DNA from: Lachnospira sp.
GTDB lineage: Bacteria; Bacillota; Clostridia; Lachnospirales; Lachnospiraceae
Assembly: GCA_017621205.1 (NCBI GenBank)
Contig: JAGATQ010000030.1
Span: 1 to 64,000 of the forward strand
Direction of reading: 5' to 3'
Length of the DNA stretch: 64,000 bases
A program made the position numbers and the translations under genes. The stretch's first letter is position 1. Each line of letters starts with the position of its first letter. Positions 26,994-36,563 of this stretch are shown here, one piece after another. The notes below the pieces were generated by a model. The model was not told where the DNA came from. It did no database searches and was given only the letters and a program-made list of their open reading frames with translations.

Positions 26994-28145
26994 CTAAGAA
27001 GCATTAAGAATTAGCTCTCCCGTTAGATGAACCTGATCAAATTGAAACTCCATTCCAAACAGATACTTTAAATCAGACTCAGACATTGTGACGATAGGAT
27101 TGGTGCCACTCTGCCACAAAAGCCGTCCTCGCATAGAATATTCCTTGCCATTTTTAAAACAATGTAGCTGCATATGATTCATACCATATCCCTTCAGACA
27201 CAATTCAACCTCATCGGCATCCTTGCTCCAGATAATGGAGCGTTTTGATAGTTTGACACTCCAGCCCAAGGTTCTTAAAGGTGTAGCGAGCTTATCGGGA
27301 TAAAATGGGCAGCCCTTATATTCTATACAGGACTGGTCAATAACATATTCGCTGTTTTCCTTGCGATACACCACGCAGTCAATCACCGTTTCATCACGAA
27401 AGGTTATATTGCGTATTGCTGGAGCTGGATGCTTCGTTAATACCTCGGCAGAAAGTGTTTCCGAAAGCTTCCCATCCCGCACAAGCTTAACATAGGCATC
27501 CTGTGCATTTTCCAGAAAATCGTTCACGCTTTTTTTATCAAAAAGGTGCTCTGTTGGATAATGGTAGTATACCCCGAATTGATAATTGTTTTCCTTTATT
27601 CCAATCGTTATACCGGGGCGTATTTGGGTAATTTTCTTGTCAGGGACAATGTAGCCGGAATCGGGAATCGCTTGTGCCTTTTCTAAAAAATCATCTATAT
27701 ATTCAAGGGCAGTCTCAATCTCTTCGTAGCTTTCAAAATACAAAATATAGTTTGATGCAAAGCAATAATGATTATCCGTGTCTATTCTTTCTGCTTCAAA
27801 ATCCCCCTCCATCAGTTGTGCAAGCAGTTCGGGATACTTTCTTAGATACATGGTAGGGTAATCCTCCTGGTAGGAATAGGTGTAACCCATAAAACCGCCA
27901 CTGTATACTTTAGAAATATGGCAAATAATTCCTGAACCGCTTTCAAAGGTATAGAGTGTGTCTGTTCCCTTGTGTGGAGAAAATTTTTTGCAGTCCTTAA
28001 GGGTAAAGGTATCATTATACTTTTTCTCAAGATAGGTGGTGAGTGATTCTTCAGAAAGTTCTTTTGGTTTATTTGTGCAGCCACAAAGTCCTAAAATAAC
28101 AGGTATAATTGCAAAAATATACAAGATATATATGAATCTGCGCAT
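26994..28145 (-). CDS. Lipoprotein of unknown function
   Basis: 383 residues from ATG 28145, chosen because GGAGGAAT lies 7 bp upstream. The lipoprotein signal ends LGLCGC with Cys23. The mature part is 360 residues, Tyr- and Glu-rich, with no recognised domain. In-frame upstream sequence (28152-28385) encodes a nuclease remnant, not part of this protein. It is the gene nearest upstream of the two-component operon. Confidence 0.7.
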   Translation of the reverse strand: MRRFIYILYIFAIIPVILGLCGCTNKPKELSEESLTTYLEKKYNDTFTLKDCKKFSPHKGTDTLYTFESGSGIICHISKVYSGGFMGYTYSYQEDYPTMYLRKYPELLAQLMEGDFEAERIDTDNHYCFASNYILYFESYEEIETALEYIDDFLEKAQAIPDSGYIVPDKKITQIRPGITIGIKENNYQFGVYYHYPTEHLFDKKSVNDFLENAQDAYVKLVRDGKLSETLSAEVLTKHPAPAIRNITFRDETVIDCVVYRKENSEYVIDQSCIEYKGCPFYPDKLATPLRTLGWSVKLSKRSIIWSKDADEVELCLKGYGMNHMQLHCFKNGKEYSMRGRLLWQSGTNPIVTMSESDLKYLFGMEFQFDQVHLTGELILNAS

Positions 28146-28151
28146 AGGGTA

Positions 28152-28385
28152 TTCCTCCGATGGATGTACCAGTCTGTTTCTGATAGGTTTATTGTGCTGT
28201 TTTTCCTTAAAAATGTCAAGAGATATAAAAAGATATTCTTGTAATAATCCAATTCCAATCCGCTGTCCCGGAAACGTATAGCCAATCTTTTGAATTTTTA
28301 CATTGGCAATGCTGCCATCCTCCAGTTGCACCACGATATCTGTAATCAACAGCCCTTCTAACCGATCTGGTACATATATTCCGGA
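28152..28385 (-). pseudogene. Remnant of a PD-(D/E)XK 'transposase-like' nuclease gene
   Basis: The frame encodes LLITDIVVQLEDGSIANVKI followed by GYTFPGQR, then directly LLQEYLFISLDIF and NKPIRNRL. From memory of the Lachnospiraceae PDDEXK_2/TIGR01784-type proteins, these are two conserved blocks normally some 60 residues apart. This copy therefore has an in-frame internal deletion as well as loss of both ends. It runs into the lipoprotein start without a stop, so naive annotation would fuse the two. Confidence 0.55.
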
Positions 28386-28392
28386 TTCATGT

Positions 28393-28431
28393 AAAAAACC
28401 ATCAGTGACAGAAACAACTGCAACTGATGGT
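28393..28431 (-). terminator. Intrinsic terminator of the PD-(D/E)XK gene
   Basis: A perfect ACCATCAGT/ACTGATGGT stem (28398-28406 with 28423-28431) on the minus strand is followed by a T run (28393-28398). It lies 22 bp after the stop of the gene at 28453. Confidence 0.85.
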
Positions 28432-28452
28432 CATAATAAATTTTAATCTTCA

Positions 28453-29343
28453 CTACCTTTTATCCAGAATCTCCTTTATCCGGTCCTCTGTCATATCATA
28501 CTCAAGCATGATATCTCGTATCACATCATCTATATTCGCTCCATATTTTAATGTCTGTTTAACTGAATAACGTATGCCCTGTTCGATGCCTTCTTCTCGA
28601 CCTTGCTCCATGCCCTCCCGATACTTTTCCTTTGCGTGTTCCATACCACGTTCCATTCCTTCCCGATATCTCTGTCGTTCCAGTTCCATCATCGTCATAT
28701 ATTCCACCCTCCATTCTTCTTTGCTTTTTACCTTATCTACTTCCTTCTGCATTTCTTTAGCGATTCCTGCCGTCGCCAGCTCTCCATTAAAGAAATTCAT
28801 TAAGTCCAGGAATTCCTCATCAATATCGTCAACAGTTCCTGTGGTATTGATAAATACCTTTACCGCCTCATCCGGCAAAACTAAATCAAGTTCCTCAACA
28901 CACCGATTCTCAAAAGTATAGATGTGCCGTCCTTTTCCAAACAAATCGAATGTACAAATAAAGATAACATAGCTTCGTTCCAGCTTATTGTAATCGTCTC
29001 CGGGTTCTAACAAATTTAAATCTATCATTCCCTGATAATACCTGCTTCGCTTAGAAAGGTTCGCATGTCTGGAATTCTGCATCTCAATATTATAGATTGT
29101 GCCATATTCATCATTCAGATATACATCCAGCCGTATACCCTTCAAGTGATAAAACTTTTTTAAGGTTTTCTCATCGTTATAATATTCTATCCTGCGAATT
29201 CTAATATGTAGAATCATCTCCAGAAACTTCTTACATAGCTGCTCATTAAGCATGACTTTTGCAAACATAAAGTTATCTGTAATCGTTAAATCTTCGTAGC
29301 GTTTTTCACCTTCAAAATATTGGTTTTCTATTGTTTTATTCAA
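28453..29343 (-). CDS. PD-(D/E)XK nuclease-family protein (Rpn/PDDEXK_2 'transposase-like'), copy 1
   Basis: 296 residues from TTG 29343. AAGGAG is 7 bp upstream and the sequence then matches the ATG start of copy 2 at 54338. The nuclease core is seen as IRLDVYLNDEYGTIYNIEMQ (D...ExQ motif) near residues 70-90. The C-terminus has repeated Arg/Glu/Gly/Met helices (YREGMERGMEHAKEK). The family is related to Rpn recombination-promoting nucleases and is widespread in gut Firmicutes, often in several copies. About 150 bp of upstream DNA is also shared with copy 2. Confidence 0.85.
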   Translation of the reverse strand: MNKTIENQYFEGEKRYEDLTITDNFMFAKVMLNEQLCKKFLEMILHIRIRRIEYYNDEKTLKKFYHLKGIRLDVYLNDEYGTIYNIEMQNSRHANLSKRSRYYQGMIDLNLLEPGDDYNKLERSYVIFICTFDLFGKGRHIYTFENRCVEELDLVLPDEAVKVFINTTGTVDDIDEEFLDLMNFFNGELATAGIAKEMQKEVDKVKSKEEWRVEYMTMMELERQRYREGMERGMEHAKEKYREGMEQGREEGIEQGIRYSVKQTLKYGANIDDVIRDIMLEYDMTEDRIKEILDKR

Positions 29344-29537
29344 ATCTTCACTCCTTATTATACTAATCATTTGAGAGATATGCAACTTATTTGAAGCATG
29401 ATAATGCAATGGTTGACACTAATATGTTAGCACGCGGGAAGGAAATCGTCCAACACTTTATAGTTGTCAAATACAGCGGCAACTAATAATGTTGGGATAA
29501 GTTTATGTTGGTTTAAACAACATAAAGAAAATAATTA

Positions 29538-29590
29538 TTGACAACTTTCCTTGTCAATGGTATGATTCTTGTGACAAGAATTCTTGTCAT
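29538..29590 (+). promoter_or_regulatory. Sigma-A promoter with two palindromic operators, CPBP protease gene
   Basis: TTGACA (29538-29543), 17 bp, TATGAT (29561-29566). Operator 1 is TTGACAA-N6-TTGTCAA (29538-29557) over the -35. Operator 2 is GTGACAA-N6-TTGTCAT (29571-29590), starting 5 bp after the -10. Centres are 33 bp apart. The same design occurs at 55382-55434 before an XRE regulator gene, which may be the repressor for both. Confidence 0.8.
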
Positions 29591-29625
29591 TTTCGATATT
29601 AAAGTAAAAGAGAAAGGATTGACAC

Positions 29626-30588
29626 ATGGAAACAAATAATACGATTGATAATGAGCAGACCGAGAATAACGAAAAGACCAGCCGCCAGAAAAGAAAGTTT
29701 GGTGATAATTTTTTGGTCCTCTACATAGAAGTGTTTGCAATAGTTCTTTTAGGGCAGATGTTAGGAAGCTTTCTGGTTGGTTTGGGAATAGGTATTATTT
29801 CAGGCTTTGTTCCTCAAATTGAGAAATCTGAAGCGGTGCAGACAGGTGGGATGTATATTATCTTTATCGGTATCTGGATATTTGCACTTTTATGTATTGG
29901 GCTTAGCAGGAATGAACGCCCGATTCTAAGGACACTTCTCACAAAACCCAAGGGAAATACCCCTCTTATGCTGCTTCTTGGCGTTGTAATTGGTTTTGGC
30001 ATGAATGGTTTTTGTATTTTGCTTGCCTGGTTAAATAAAGATATTGTTCTTTATTTTGATTCGTTCCAGCCACTTTCACTTATCATAATCTTTATTACGG
30101 TTTTTATACAGTCATCGGCAGAGGAGCTGGTATGCAGAGGATATTTATATCAGAAGCTGCGAAAGGGATATAAAAGTCCGGTTGTTGCAATTGTGGGGAA
30201 TTCGTTGTTTTTTGCTATTCTGCATTTGGGAAACGAAGGGGTTACTGTTTTATCAATAATTAATATTTTTCTGGTAGGAATTTTCTGCTCCCTTATTGTT
30301 TACTATATGGACAGCTTATGGTGTGCCTTTGCTGTCCATACAGCGTGGAATTTTACGCAGAACATTGTATTCGGGTTGCCAAACAGTGGAATAGTAGTGC
30401 CATTTTCCATATTTAAGCTGGATGCAAGCACTGCAACCAATAGTTTTGCCTATAATGTGGGCTTTGGTATAGAGGGAACGATTGTGGCCGATGTCGTATT
30501 CCTTGTGGGCTGTGTGGCATTGTTTTTCTGGGGCAGGAAATTTGGTAAAGAGCCTTATGATGTCTGGGCAGAGGAAAAAGCGGTGTAG
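29626..30588 (+). CDS. CPBP-family intramembrane protease (CAAX protease-like)
   Basis: 320 residues with eight or so membrane spans. The Abi/CPBP motif 1 is seen as SSAEELVCRGYLYQKL (EExxxR), motif 2 as FAILHLGNEG, and motif 3 as FAVHTAWNFTQN. The catalytic Glu pair and His residues are kept. These are glutamate intramembrane proteases, some of which act in bacteriocin self-immunity or surface-protein maturation. A hydrophilic N-terminal tail of about 25 residues precedes the first span. RBS AGAAAGGA; own promoter with two operators. Confidence 0.88.
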   Translation: METNNTIDNEQTENNEKTSRQKRKFGDNFLVLYIEVFAIVLLGQMLGSFLVGLGIGIISGFVPQIEKSEAVQTGGMYIIFIGIWIFALLCIGLSRNERPILRTLLTKPKGNTPLMLLLGVVIGFGMNGFCILLAWLNKDIVLYFDSFQPLSLIIIFITVFIQSSAEELVCRGYLYQKLRKGYKSPVVAIVGNSLFFAILHLGNEGVTVLSIINIFLVGIFCSLIVYYMDSLWCAFAVHTAWNFTQNIVFGLPNSGIVVPFSIFKLDASTATNSFAYNVGFGIEGTIVADVVFLVGCVALFFWGRKFGKEPYDVWAEEKAV

Positions 30589-30608
30589 CTCTGGGCAATC
30601 ACCGCTTT
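30577..30608. terminator. Bidirectional terminator
   Basis: A perfect 9-bp stem AAAGCGGTG/CACCGCTTT (30577-30585 with 30600-30608), with the CPBP stop codon in the loop, lies between convergent genes. A and T runs flank both arms. Confidence 0.7.
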
Positions 30609-30615
30609 CACACCA

Positions 30616-31785
30616 TTATTCTACATCGTAGCTTTTATATGGCTCATCCATCTCATCAGCCGTTCTTTTCAAACCTTTATCCTCTTCAAAGATTCGGATA
30701 GAGGCAATATCATCTGGATGGAGAAGTGTGCAAAACTCCTGTTGGACATAGAACTGTCCGCTGTTATCAGAGGACTTTTCCTGAAGGGAGCCGTCGGTTG
30801 CTATGTCAGATAACCATACCGCTTCTTTGTCATTGGTCATAAAATAGGTAGAATGGAGTAGTCCAACCGTATTTAACCATTCCATGTCTACTTCCATGTC
30901 TGGGTTTTTATCCTCCCGATTCTCATTTTTGAGATTGGTGAAGCGGATGCCTATTGGAGAAAGCAGAATTTTGCTGCCGTTCTCCTTACAGGTGTACTCC
31001 TTTAAGGGGAGCTTGCCTGTTGTTGTACGGGGCAGGGTTAGTGTTGCTTCACTGGACATTGTAATCCTGCCATCTTCCACCGTTTGTTTTTGCAGGGTAA
31101 TAGTATGTTTCGACTGAAGAGCATCGTTATAGCGGATTCCCAGAAGATATCCCCCATCCTCTGCCATGGTTCCGTCGTAATAGGTGGATATAAGGGTTTC
31201 TTCACTGACAAGGCTATAATCATTTTTTTGTGAAGAAGGCTCGGTTAGCTTATCTGTATCAGTTCCAAGGCTTTCGGTTCCGGCAGGCGTCAGATAGCAG
31301 GTATAGCCTACATCATATTTGGCATCCTTCTCTTTTCCCATGTCAATCCAAAGCCTCTTAGCATCCTCATCCCCATCCTTTTGAAAATGAAGGGAGCAAA
31401 GCAGGATTCCCATATTTTGCTCTTCACTGTATAGGTTACCTAACAAATTTATTTTTAAATCTGCTGTTTCTAAGGTCTCCTCCATAGGGTTTATATACTG
31501 TTCCAGCTCTTTTAAGGCTGAAGTATTCTTTTCCTCCCGAAAGAAAAGGGAAAACCAGTTGTAGTGAATGGCGGCATAGCTGGTAAGTGGTATGCCAATC
31601 AGACACAGTGCTAAGGCAGCAGCAATTGCAATACGTGGTGCATGCTTAATGGAATGATGGGAAGCGTTTTTGCTGGCTGAGTGCCTGGTAAGATAAGCCT
31701 CATCAAGCGTTTGCCGGATTTGCTCCTTGTTTTTAGTGGATAGCTCAATAGATGCAATTGCATTTACTAATTCTATTTGTTTCAT
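30616..31785 (-). CDS. DUF4179-type membrane protein, partner of ECF sigma factor
   Basis: 389 residues: cytoplasmic N-terminus of about 48 residues, one membrane span (IAIAAALALCLIGIPLTSYAA), then a 315-residue outer domain with the DUF4179 opening NWFSLFFREEK. These proteins are encoded beside ECF sigma factors and are presumed anti-sigma factors. The ATG overlaps the sigma-factor stop (31782-31785), which indicates tight coupling. RBS AAAGGAGG precedes it. Confidence 0.8.
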   Translation of the reverse strand: MKQIELVNAIASIELSTKNKEQIRQTLDEAYLTRHSASKNASHHSIKHAPRIAIAAALALCLIGIPLTSYAAIHYNWFSLFFREEKNTSALKELEQYINPMEETLETADLKINLLGNLYSEEQNMGILLCSLHFQKDGDEDAKRLWIDMGKEKDAKYDVGYTCYLTPAGTESLGTDTDKLTEPSSQKNDYSLVSEETLISTYYDGTMAEDGGYLLGIRYNDALQSKHTITLQKQTVEDGRITMSSEATLTLPRTTTGKLPLKEYTCKENGSKILLSPIGIRFTNLKNENREDKNPDMEVDMEWLNTVGLLHSTYFMTNDKEAVWLSDIATDGSLQEKSSDNSGQFYVQQEFCTLLHPDDIASIRIFEEDKGLKRTADEMDEPYKSYDVE

Positions 31786-32279
31786 GGCGATTCCTCCTTT
31801 GATAAATCAAGCTTTAATAGTTTTCTTGCTTTGGCAAGTCTGGAACGAAGAGTAGACGGATTTTTCTTTAACTGCCTGGCAAGCTCTTCTATCGTAAATC
31901 CTTCAAAGTAATGAAGGTACACTAACATTCTAAGCTCCTTAGGCAGCTTAAGCAGGGACGTAAGAACCCTACTGTTAAGTTCATCGTTTTTTCCGTTGTT
32001 ATCCGCCTGCTCAAGTATTGTCTGTTCTGTTGTTAAGGAAACCATTTTTTTCCAACTGCTTTTTATGATATTCCTGCAATGGTTTCTCGTAGCAACAATG
32101 AGCCATGCCTTGGCATGCTCCATGGAGTAAAAGCTGGTATCGGTTTTTATCAGCTTTAAAAATACATCCTGCGTCGCATCGCAGGCATCCTCTTTGTTTT
32201 TTAGCATAATAAAGCTTAAGCGGTAAACCATATTGTAATAGGCTTCATAAAGCTCCATTAATTCTATTCTTGTGCACAA
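31782..32279 (-). CDS. ECF-type RNA polymerase sigma factor
   Basis: 165 residues. Region 2 (YYNMVYRLSFIMLKNKEDACDATQDVFLKL) and region 4 with a helix-turn-helix (LVYLHYFEGFTIEELARQLKKNPSTLRSRL) are both present. The start is TTG 32279 with GGGAGG at 8 bp. The downstream DUF4179 gene is likely its regulator. A self-promoter could not be identified. Confidence 0.9.
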   Translation of the reverse strand: MCTRIELMELYEAYYNMVYRLSFIMLKNKEDACDATQDVFLKLIKTDTSFYSMEHAKAWLIVATRNHCRNIIKSSWKKMVSLTTEQTILEQADNNGKNDELNSRVLTSLLKLPKELRMLVYLHYFEGFTIEELARQLKKNPSTLRSRLAKARKLLKLDLSKEESP

Positions 32280-32650
32280 GATTGTAACCTCCCTTCACTA
32301 ATAACACAATTAAGGGTTTTCAAATGTCCAGACAGAATAAAAAATTTTAAAAAAATTAAACTGTGCCTGTGTAATCACATAATTAAATATAACGCATTAT
32401 GAATGGATTATGTGAACTGATTGAAAATAGTTTTGTAAACACCTGATAAACGGGTAAGTGCCAAAGGATGATTGTAAAAATGCAGGCCAATGTATAGATA
32501 ATGGAGTTTTGATAAGGGATGTGCTATAATGGTATTGGGTTATTTTTCAAGATATCGTTAGATGTATGTTTGAACGAATATTTGATAAATGTCGTAGAGG
32601 AGTTAACTAGTATGTAAACACTTATTTAATCAGAGGAGATGGTAGAGAAT
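32280..32650. other. Divergent intergenic region upstream of sigma factor and chemoreceptor
   Basis: 371 bp, AT-rich, no ORF. It has an extended -10 (TGCTATAAT, 32522-32530) on the plus strand, a candidate chemoreceptor promoter without a good -35. No sigma-28 motility promoter of the usual TAAA-N15-GCCGATAA form could be recognised. AGAGGAG at 32632-32638 is the chemoreceptor RBS. Confidence 0.45.
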
Positions 32651-34723
32651 ATGAAGAATTCATTGAGAGTAAAAATTGCTGTGATAGTGTCAGTTACTGT
32701 GTTATTTGCATGTATTATAATGGGTGTCAATTGTATTATGGCATCCAGAAAGGTGACTAGAGAAGATTCCAGACAGACGTTGGCATTGATAGATGAAACG
32801 AGGCTGGGACAGTTAAGCAGTACGATTGAGAAGATAGAGCAATCTGTAGATTCTCTTAGTAATATTACCATTTCTACTATTTCGGACTTTGAGAAATTTA
32901 AAAAAGATGATAATTATGTAGATGAATGTACAAAATCATTGGAAGTTACGGCCCATAATCTTGCTTTAAATACCAAAGGGGCTCTTTGCACTTATATTCG
33001 GTATAATCCGGAATTTACCAATCCGACTTCCGGAATTTTCTTATCTAAATCAGGGGATAAGTTTGATTTTTTGACGCCTACGGATTTTAGTGTTTATGAT
33101 CCATCCGATTTAGAACATGTAGGCTGGTATTACATACCGGTACAGGCAGGAGAACCAATCTGGATGGACCCATACCTGAATGAGAATATCAACGTGTATA
33201 TGATTTCCTATGTCGTTCCTATTTTTATCGATAATACATCAGTAGGTATTGTAGGAATGGATGTAGATTTTTCGGAGATACAGAATTTGGTATCCGAAAC
33301 TAAAGTTTATAAGACAGGATATGCATATCTGCTGAATGCAGAAGGGAAGATATTATCACATAAGGATTATGAAACGGGAACCAGCTTAGAAGAGGCTCTG
33401 CCAGAGGATTATAAAATAATTTCCAATAAAGAGAACGAGGGAAAAGTAGTTGTTTCAGGTGATAACAGCATTGTTTTTAAGACGCTTAATAATGGAATGA
33501 AACTGGTAGTGTCTGTACCGGAAAAAGAGCTTATGGATAGTACGAATTCTTTGACGATACAAATTGTCAAGATAGCAGTTTTGGCACTGATTCTTTCTAT
33601 AATTTTTGCTTTTTTTGTAAGTGCTGCAATTTCCAAGCCTATCAAAAAATTAACAAAAGTGATTCAATCGACTGCAGATTTGGATTTTGCTACACAGATT
33701 GATAGTGCACAGTTGACGAAGTATAAAGATGAAACCGGGGAAATGGCACAGGCAATCATCAGGATGAGGAATCATTTGGAAGAAATGGTAAGGAATATAG
33801 ATAATTCCTGTGGAGAATTGAATGCAGATATATCTTATCTGCAAAATACATCTGAAGACGTTGCTGCAATAGCAGAATCGAATTCTGATTATACCAGAAA
33901 GTTGTCAGCAGGTATGGAAGCATCGGGTATGGCTGTGCAAAGAGTGCAGAATAATCTGGAAGTAATTAATGATGATGCTCATTCTATTGAACAATTGTCA
34001 AAGGCAGGAAGACAGCTTTCTGCTGAGATTATGAAAAGAGCGGCAACGCTTAGGGATTCCACGGATACCGCCTCTGACAAGACAAGAGAGATGTATCATA
34101 ATGTAAAACAGGAAGCGGAGGCAGCACTTGTAAAATCAAAGGCGGTAGAGCAGATTAATGCCCTGACAAATGCAATCGATGACATATCCTCCCAGACTAG
34201 TCTGCTGGCATTGAACGCTTCCATTGAGGCAGCAAGAGCAGGGGAAGCCGGAAAAGGATTTGCTGTGGTTGCAACCGAGATTAGTAATCTGGCACAGCAG
34301 ACCAGTGATACAGTATCTAATATTAATAAGATTGTAAATGAAGTGAATGACGCAGTAGCAGATATGGCAAAGTGTCTGGATTCCTCTATTGAATTTATGG
34401 GGGCTAATGTATTAGAGGATTATGAAGAATTTGGTAAGGTAAGTGAACAGTATCAAAAGGATGCTACCATTGTAGAGGACAGTATGTTAAATGTGAATGA
34501 GGCTATTGTAAACTTATCTGAAAATATAACGGAAATTAAGCATTCCGTGGAAGGAATCAGTACTGCTATAGGTGAAGCCGGAACCAGTATTGATGAAATT
34601 GCGGGAAGTACTACTGATATGACAAATAAGACAAGCCAAAATATGGATGCTGTAGATAGCAGCATGGAGAATATTAAAATGCTGAATCAGATTGTTGAAC
34701 AGTTTAAGCTTAGTGGGAAATAA
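32651..34723 (+). CDS. Methyl-accepting chemotaxis protein with dCache sensor
   Basis: 690 residues from ATG 32651 (ATG 32639 is in frame but touches the RBS). Span 1 (9-30), then an extracytoplasmic double-Cache domain ([18 protein letters not shown] and [13 protein letters not shown]), span 2 at about 300-322, HAMP ([16 protein letters not shown]), and a signalling domain with the hairpin tip block [20 protein letters not shown]. Cache sensors commonly bind amino acids or carboxylates; the ligand is unknown. The three unknown genes that follow run in the same direction. Confidence 0.92.
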   Translation: MKNSLRVKIAVIVSVTVLFACIIMGVNCIMASRKVTREDSRQTLALIDETRLGQLSSTIEKIEQSVDSLSNITISTISDFEKFKKDDNYVDECTKSLEVTAHNLALNTKGALCTYIRYNPEFTNPTSGIFLSKSGDKFDFLTPTDFSVYDPSDLEHVGWYYIPVQAGEPIWMDPYLNENINVYMISYVVPIFIDNTSVGIVGMDVDFSEIQNLVSETKVYKTGYAYLLNAEGKILSHKDYETGTSLEEALPEDYKIISNKENEGKVVVSGDNSIVFKTLNNGMKLVVSVPEKELMDSTNSLTIQIVKIAVLALILSIIFAFFVSAAISKPIKKLTKVIQSTADLDFATQIDSAQLTKYKDETGEMAQAIIRMRNHLEEMVRNIDNSCGELNADISYLQNTSEDVAAIAESNSDYTRKLSAGMEASGMAVQRVQNNLEVINDDAHSIEQLSKAGRQLSAEIMKRAATLRDSTDTASDKTREMYHNVKQEAEAALVKSKAVEQINALTNAIDDISSQTSLLALNASIEAARAGEAGKGFAVVATEISNLAQQTSDTVSNINKIVNEVNDAVADMAKCLDSSIEFMGANVLEDYEEFGKVSEQYQKDATIVEDSMLNVNEAIVNLSENITEIKHSVEGISTAIGEAGTSIDEIAGSTTDMTNKTSQNMDAVDSSMENIKMLNQIVEQFKLSGK

Positions 34724-34747
34724 CTATAAAATATAAAAGGAGTAATT

Positions 34748-35170
34748 ATGAGCTACGATTTAGGTAAGGAAGTGAAGGAGGCAATAGATGCCGGAAGTGC
34801 CGCGCTTCTCAGTCTCAGGAAGGCACAGGAGGAATTAGGACATGCGAGAAACTGGGGAATTGTAGATATGCTGGGTGGTGGTTTTCTGACAGATATTTTT
34901 AAGCATTCTAAAATTAACACGGCACAGAACTGTATTATTAATGCCAGGCATTATCTGAATCAATTTCAAATTGAGCTTAGGGATGTCGCTGCTTATCCAC
35001 AGGTGGATATTGAGATTGGTGATTTCCTTACCTTTGCAGATTTTTTCTTTGATGGGATTATTGCAGATTATATGGTACAGCAAAAGATTGCAGATGCCAG
35101 AAGACAGGTGGATGAGGCAATTGACAGGGTAGAGCAGATATTATATCAGCTGAACACGATTACAATATAG
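34748..35170 (+). CDS. Hypothetical protein following the chemoreceptor
   Basis: 140 residues, cytoplasmic by composition, largely helical, with a MLGGGFLTDIFKHSKINTAQ motif and a C-terminal amphipathic helix. I do not recognise a characterised family. RBS AAAAGGAG; it begins 24 bp after the chemoreceptor stop and is probably co-transcribed. A small partner or adaptor is possible but not shown. Confidence 0.6.
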   Translation: MSYDLGKEVKEAIDAGSAALLSLRKAQEELGHARNWGIVDMLGGGFLTDIFKHSKINTAQNCIINARHYLNQFQIELRDVAAYPQVDIEIGDFLTFADFFFDGIIADYMVQQKIADARRQVDEAIDRVEQILYQLNTITI

Positions 35171-35303
35171 AAGCTTAGGGGAAGTGACAGCTTTATTTTA
35201 ATTTTTCTACATATTTGTTATGTATTTGCAGATGTGGCAATGATATGATGAGCATACAATTTTTCTTCGAAGATAAATGCAAAACAAATAAGGAGGAAAA
35301 AGT

Positions 35304-35990
35304 ATGTCATATAATGATAATGTAAAAGAATTATTGAGAAATCATAATATCCGTATAGGGTTAAATAGCAGTGAGGAATATAAGGCAGATACTCATGAAA
35401 GCGGTGTTGCCGGTTATTATCTTAATGCCAAAGTGTCTCAGCCACTTACAGCAAATCAGTTGCCTGCTCAAGAGTATTTCTATCGTGCAATGAGTTATGC
35501 AGAGGCTGCACGATGGGTGGCTATATGGTCTAATCCTGCTTCGGTTACAGAATTAAAGGAAGTTTTAGAGGATAAAAGAAAGGGCATTCATTTTGCCACG
35601 GGAGGAAGTTATTCCAGGCAATATATTACGAATCAATCGCAAGAGAGCGTTTTGCTGGAGTTTAAATCCCCCGGATTAGTGAAAAAGTTTGACAAAATTG
35701 GCGTTGCCAGAAAGAATGAAGGCGGAAGGGACAGCAGAAGTATCAACGATATGTCTTATGGTATTGGGTATTCTGAAACAATTGCAATGCAGTCAACTCG
35801 TGATATAAATAATAAAATCACCGAGAAGTATACGAAATACAAAGACTGTGAAATGTTGGTAAAGCTAAGGGAATGGTGGCAGCTTGATGAAGAATGTCCG
35901 ATGGAGGATAAGCGCAGGCTTTTAAAGGTATTCTATTTTCTTAAGCAACTGGAAAGTATACGGATTGTATATATTAAAAATTCCCGTTAA
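35304..35990 (+). CDS. Uncharacterised protein with ADP-ribosyltransferase-like pattern
   Basis: 228 residues, no signal peptide or span. The ordered pattern FYRAMS (59-64), GIHFATGGSYSRQY (94-107) and VLLEF (116-120) resembles the three strands of ART-fold enzymes (R/H, then GI[YH]FA...S..Y, then a Glu strand). The catalytic assignment is by eye only. RBS AAGGAGGAAAAA gives a confident start. It is 133 bp after the preceding gene, so it may have its own promoter. Confidence 0.5.
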   Translation: MSYNDNVKELLRNHNIRIGLNSSEEYKADTHESGVAGYYLNAKVSQPLTANQLPAQEYFYRAMSYAEAARWVAIWSNPASVTELKEVLEDKRKGIHFATGGSYSRQYITNQSQESVLLEFKSPGLVKKFDKIGVARKNEGGRDSRSINDMSYGIGYSETIAMQSTRDINNKITEKYTKYKDCEMLVKLREWWQLDEECPMEDKRRLLKVFYFLKQLESIRIVYIKNSR

Positions 35991-36038
35991 GATTTCCTTG
36001 CCATTGATTTAAATAAAATCAAAGGAGATGTTTATTAT

Positions 36039-36545
36039 ATGAAGAAGGGAGCATGGAAGGTCTGGCTCAAAAGAACGGTGTTGTTTCTTGTGCTTCTTCC
36101 ATTTGTTTTTATTGCAGGTTATATTTTATACGAGCTGGTAGGTATTGCAGTGAACCATCATGCGACAGACTGCCAGACAAAGGAACTGGTAAGTGTAATA
36201 AAGGCGGCAGTTGCCGGTGCCGATGTAATGGACACCTATTCTGAAACGGGGAATACATCGGGAACAGGGAATCATGTGGATATGTTGTCTGTTGTTGTAT
36301 TTCGGACGAAGGAGAAAGGAAAGGAACTTGAGAAGAACATAGAGGAGGGCGTGAAAACATTCTCGGAGGTAGATGAGTGGGGTTTTTATGTGGAATCCAT
36401 AGAGGCAATTGAGAGCAATAAAAAGACAAAAGAGTGGGTTCCGGGCTACTATGACAAGCTTTCCCTGCCAGAGGATAAAACGGATTGTTATCTGGTTTAT
36501 CTCTGTAATGCGGCACCATTTGAGGATAATATAGAGGGGCATTAA
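36039..36545 (+). CDS. Hypothetical single-span membrane protein
   Basis: 168 residues with one N-terminal span (about 14-34) and an outer domain of about 125 residues, Lys/Glu-rich, with no recognised motif. RBS AAAGGAGATG precedes the ATG. The stop codon lies within the terminator at 36534, so it closes the transcript that begins at the chemoreceptor or at 35304. Confidence 0.6.
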   Translation: MKKGAWKVWLKRTVLFLVLLPFVFIAGYILYELVGIAVNHHATDCQTKELVSVIKAAVAGADVMDTYSETGNTSGTGNHVDMLSVVVFRTKEKGKELEKNIEEGVKTFSEVDEWGFYVESIEAIESNKKTKEWVPGYYDKLSLPEDKTDCYLVYLCNAAPFEDNIEGH

Positions 36546-36560
36546 TTGCCCCTCTTTTTT
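36534..36560 (+). terminator. Intrinsic terminator
   Basis: GAGGGGCA/TGCCCCTC stem (36534-36541 with 36547-36554), a 5-nt loop that includes the TAA of the upstream gene, then a T run. Confidence 0.9.
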
Positions 36561-36563
36561 ACA

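Noticed and set aside
36109-36542. Two long minus-strand frames opposite the 36039 gene
   Set aside because: No RBS, no domain, and on the antisense strand of a gene with good RBS and terminator.
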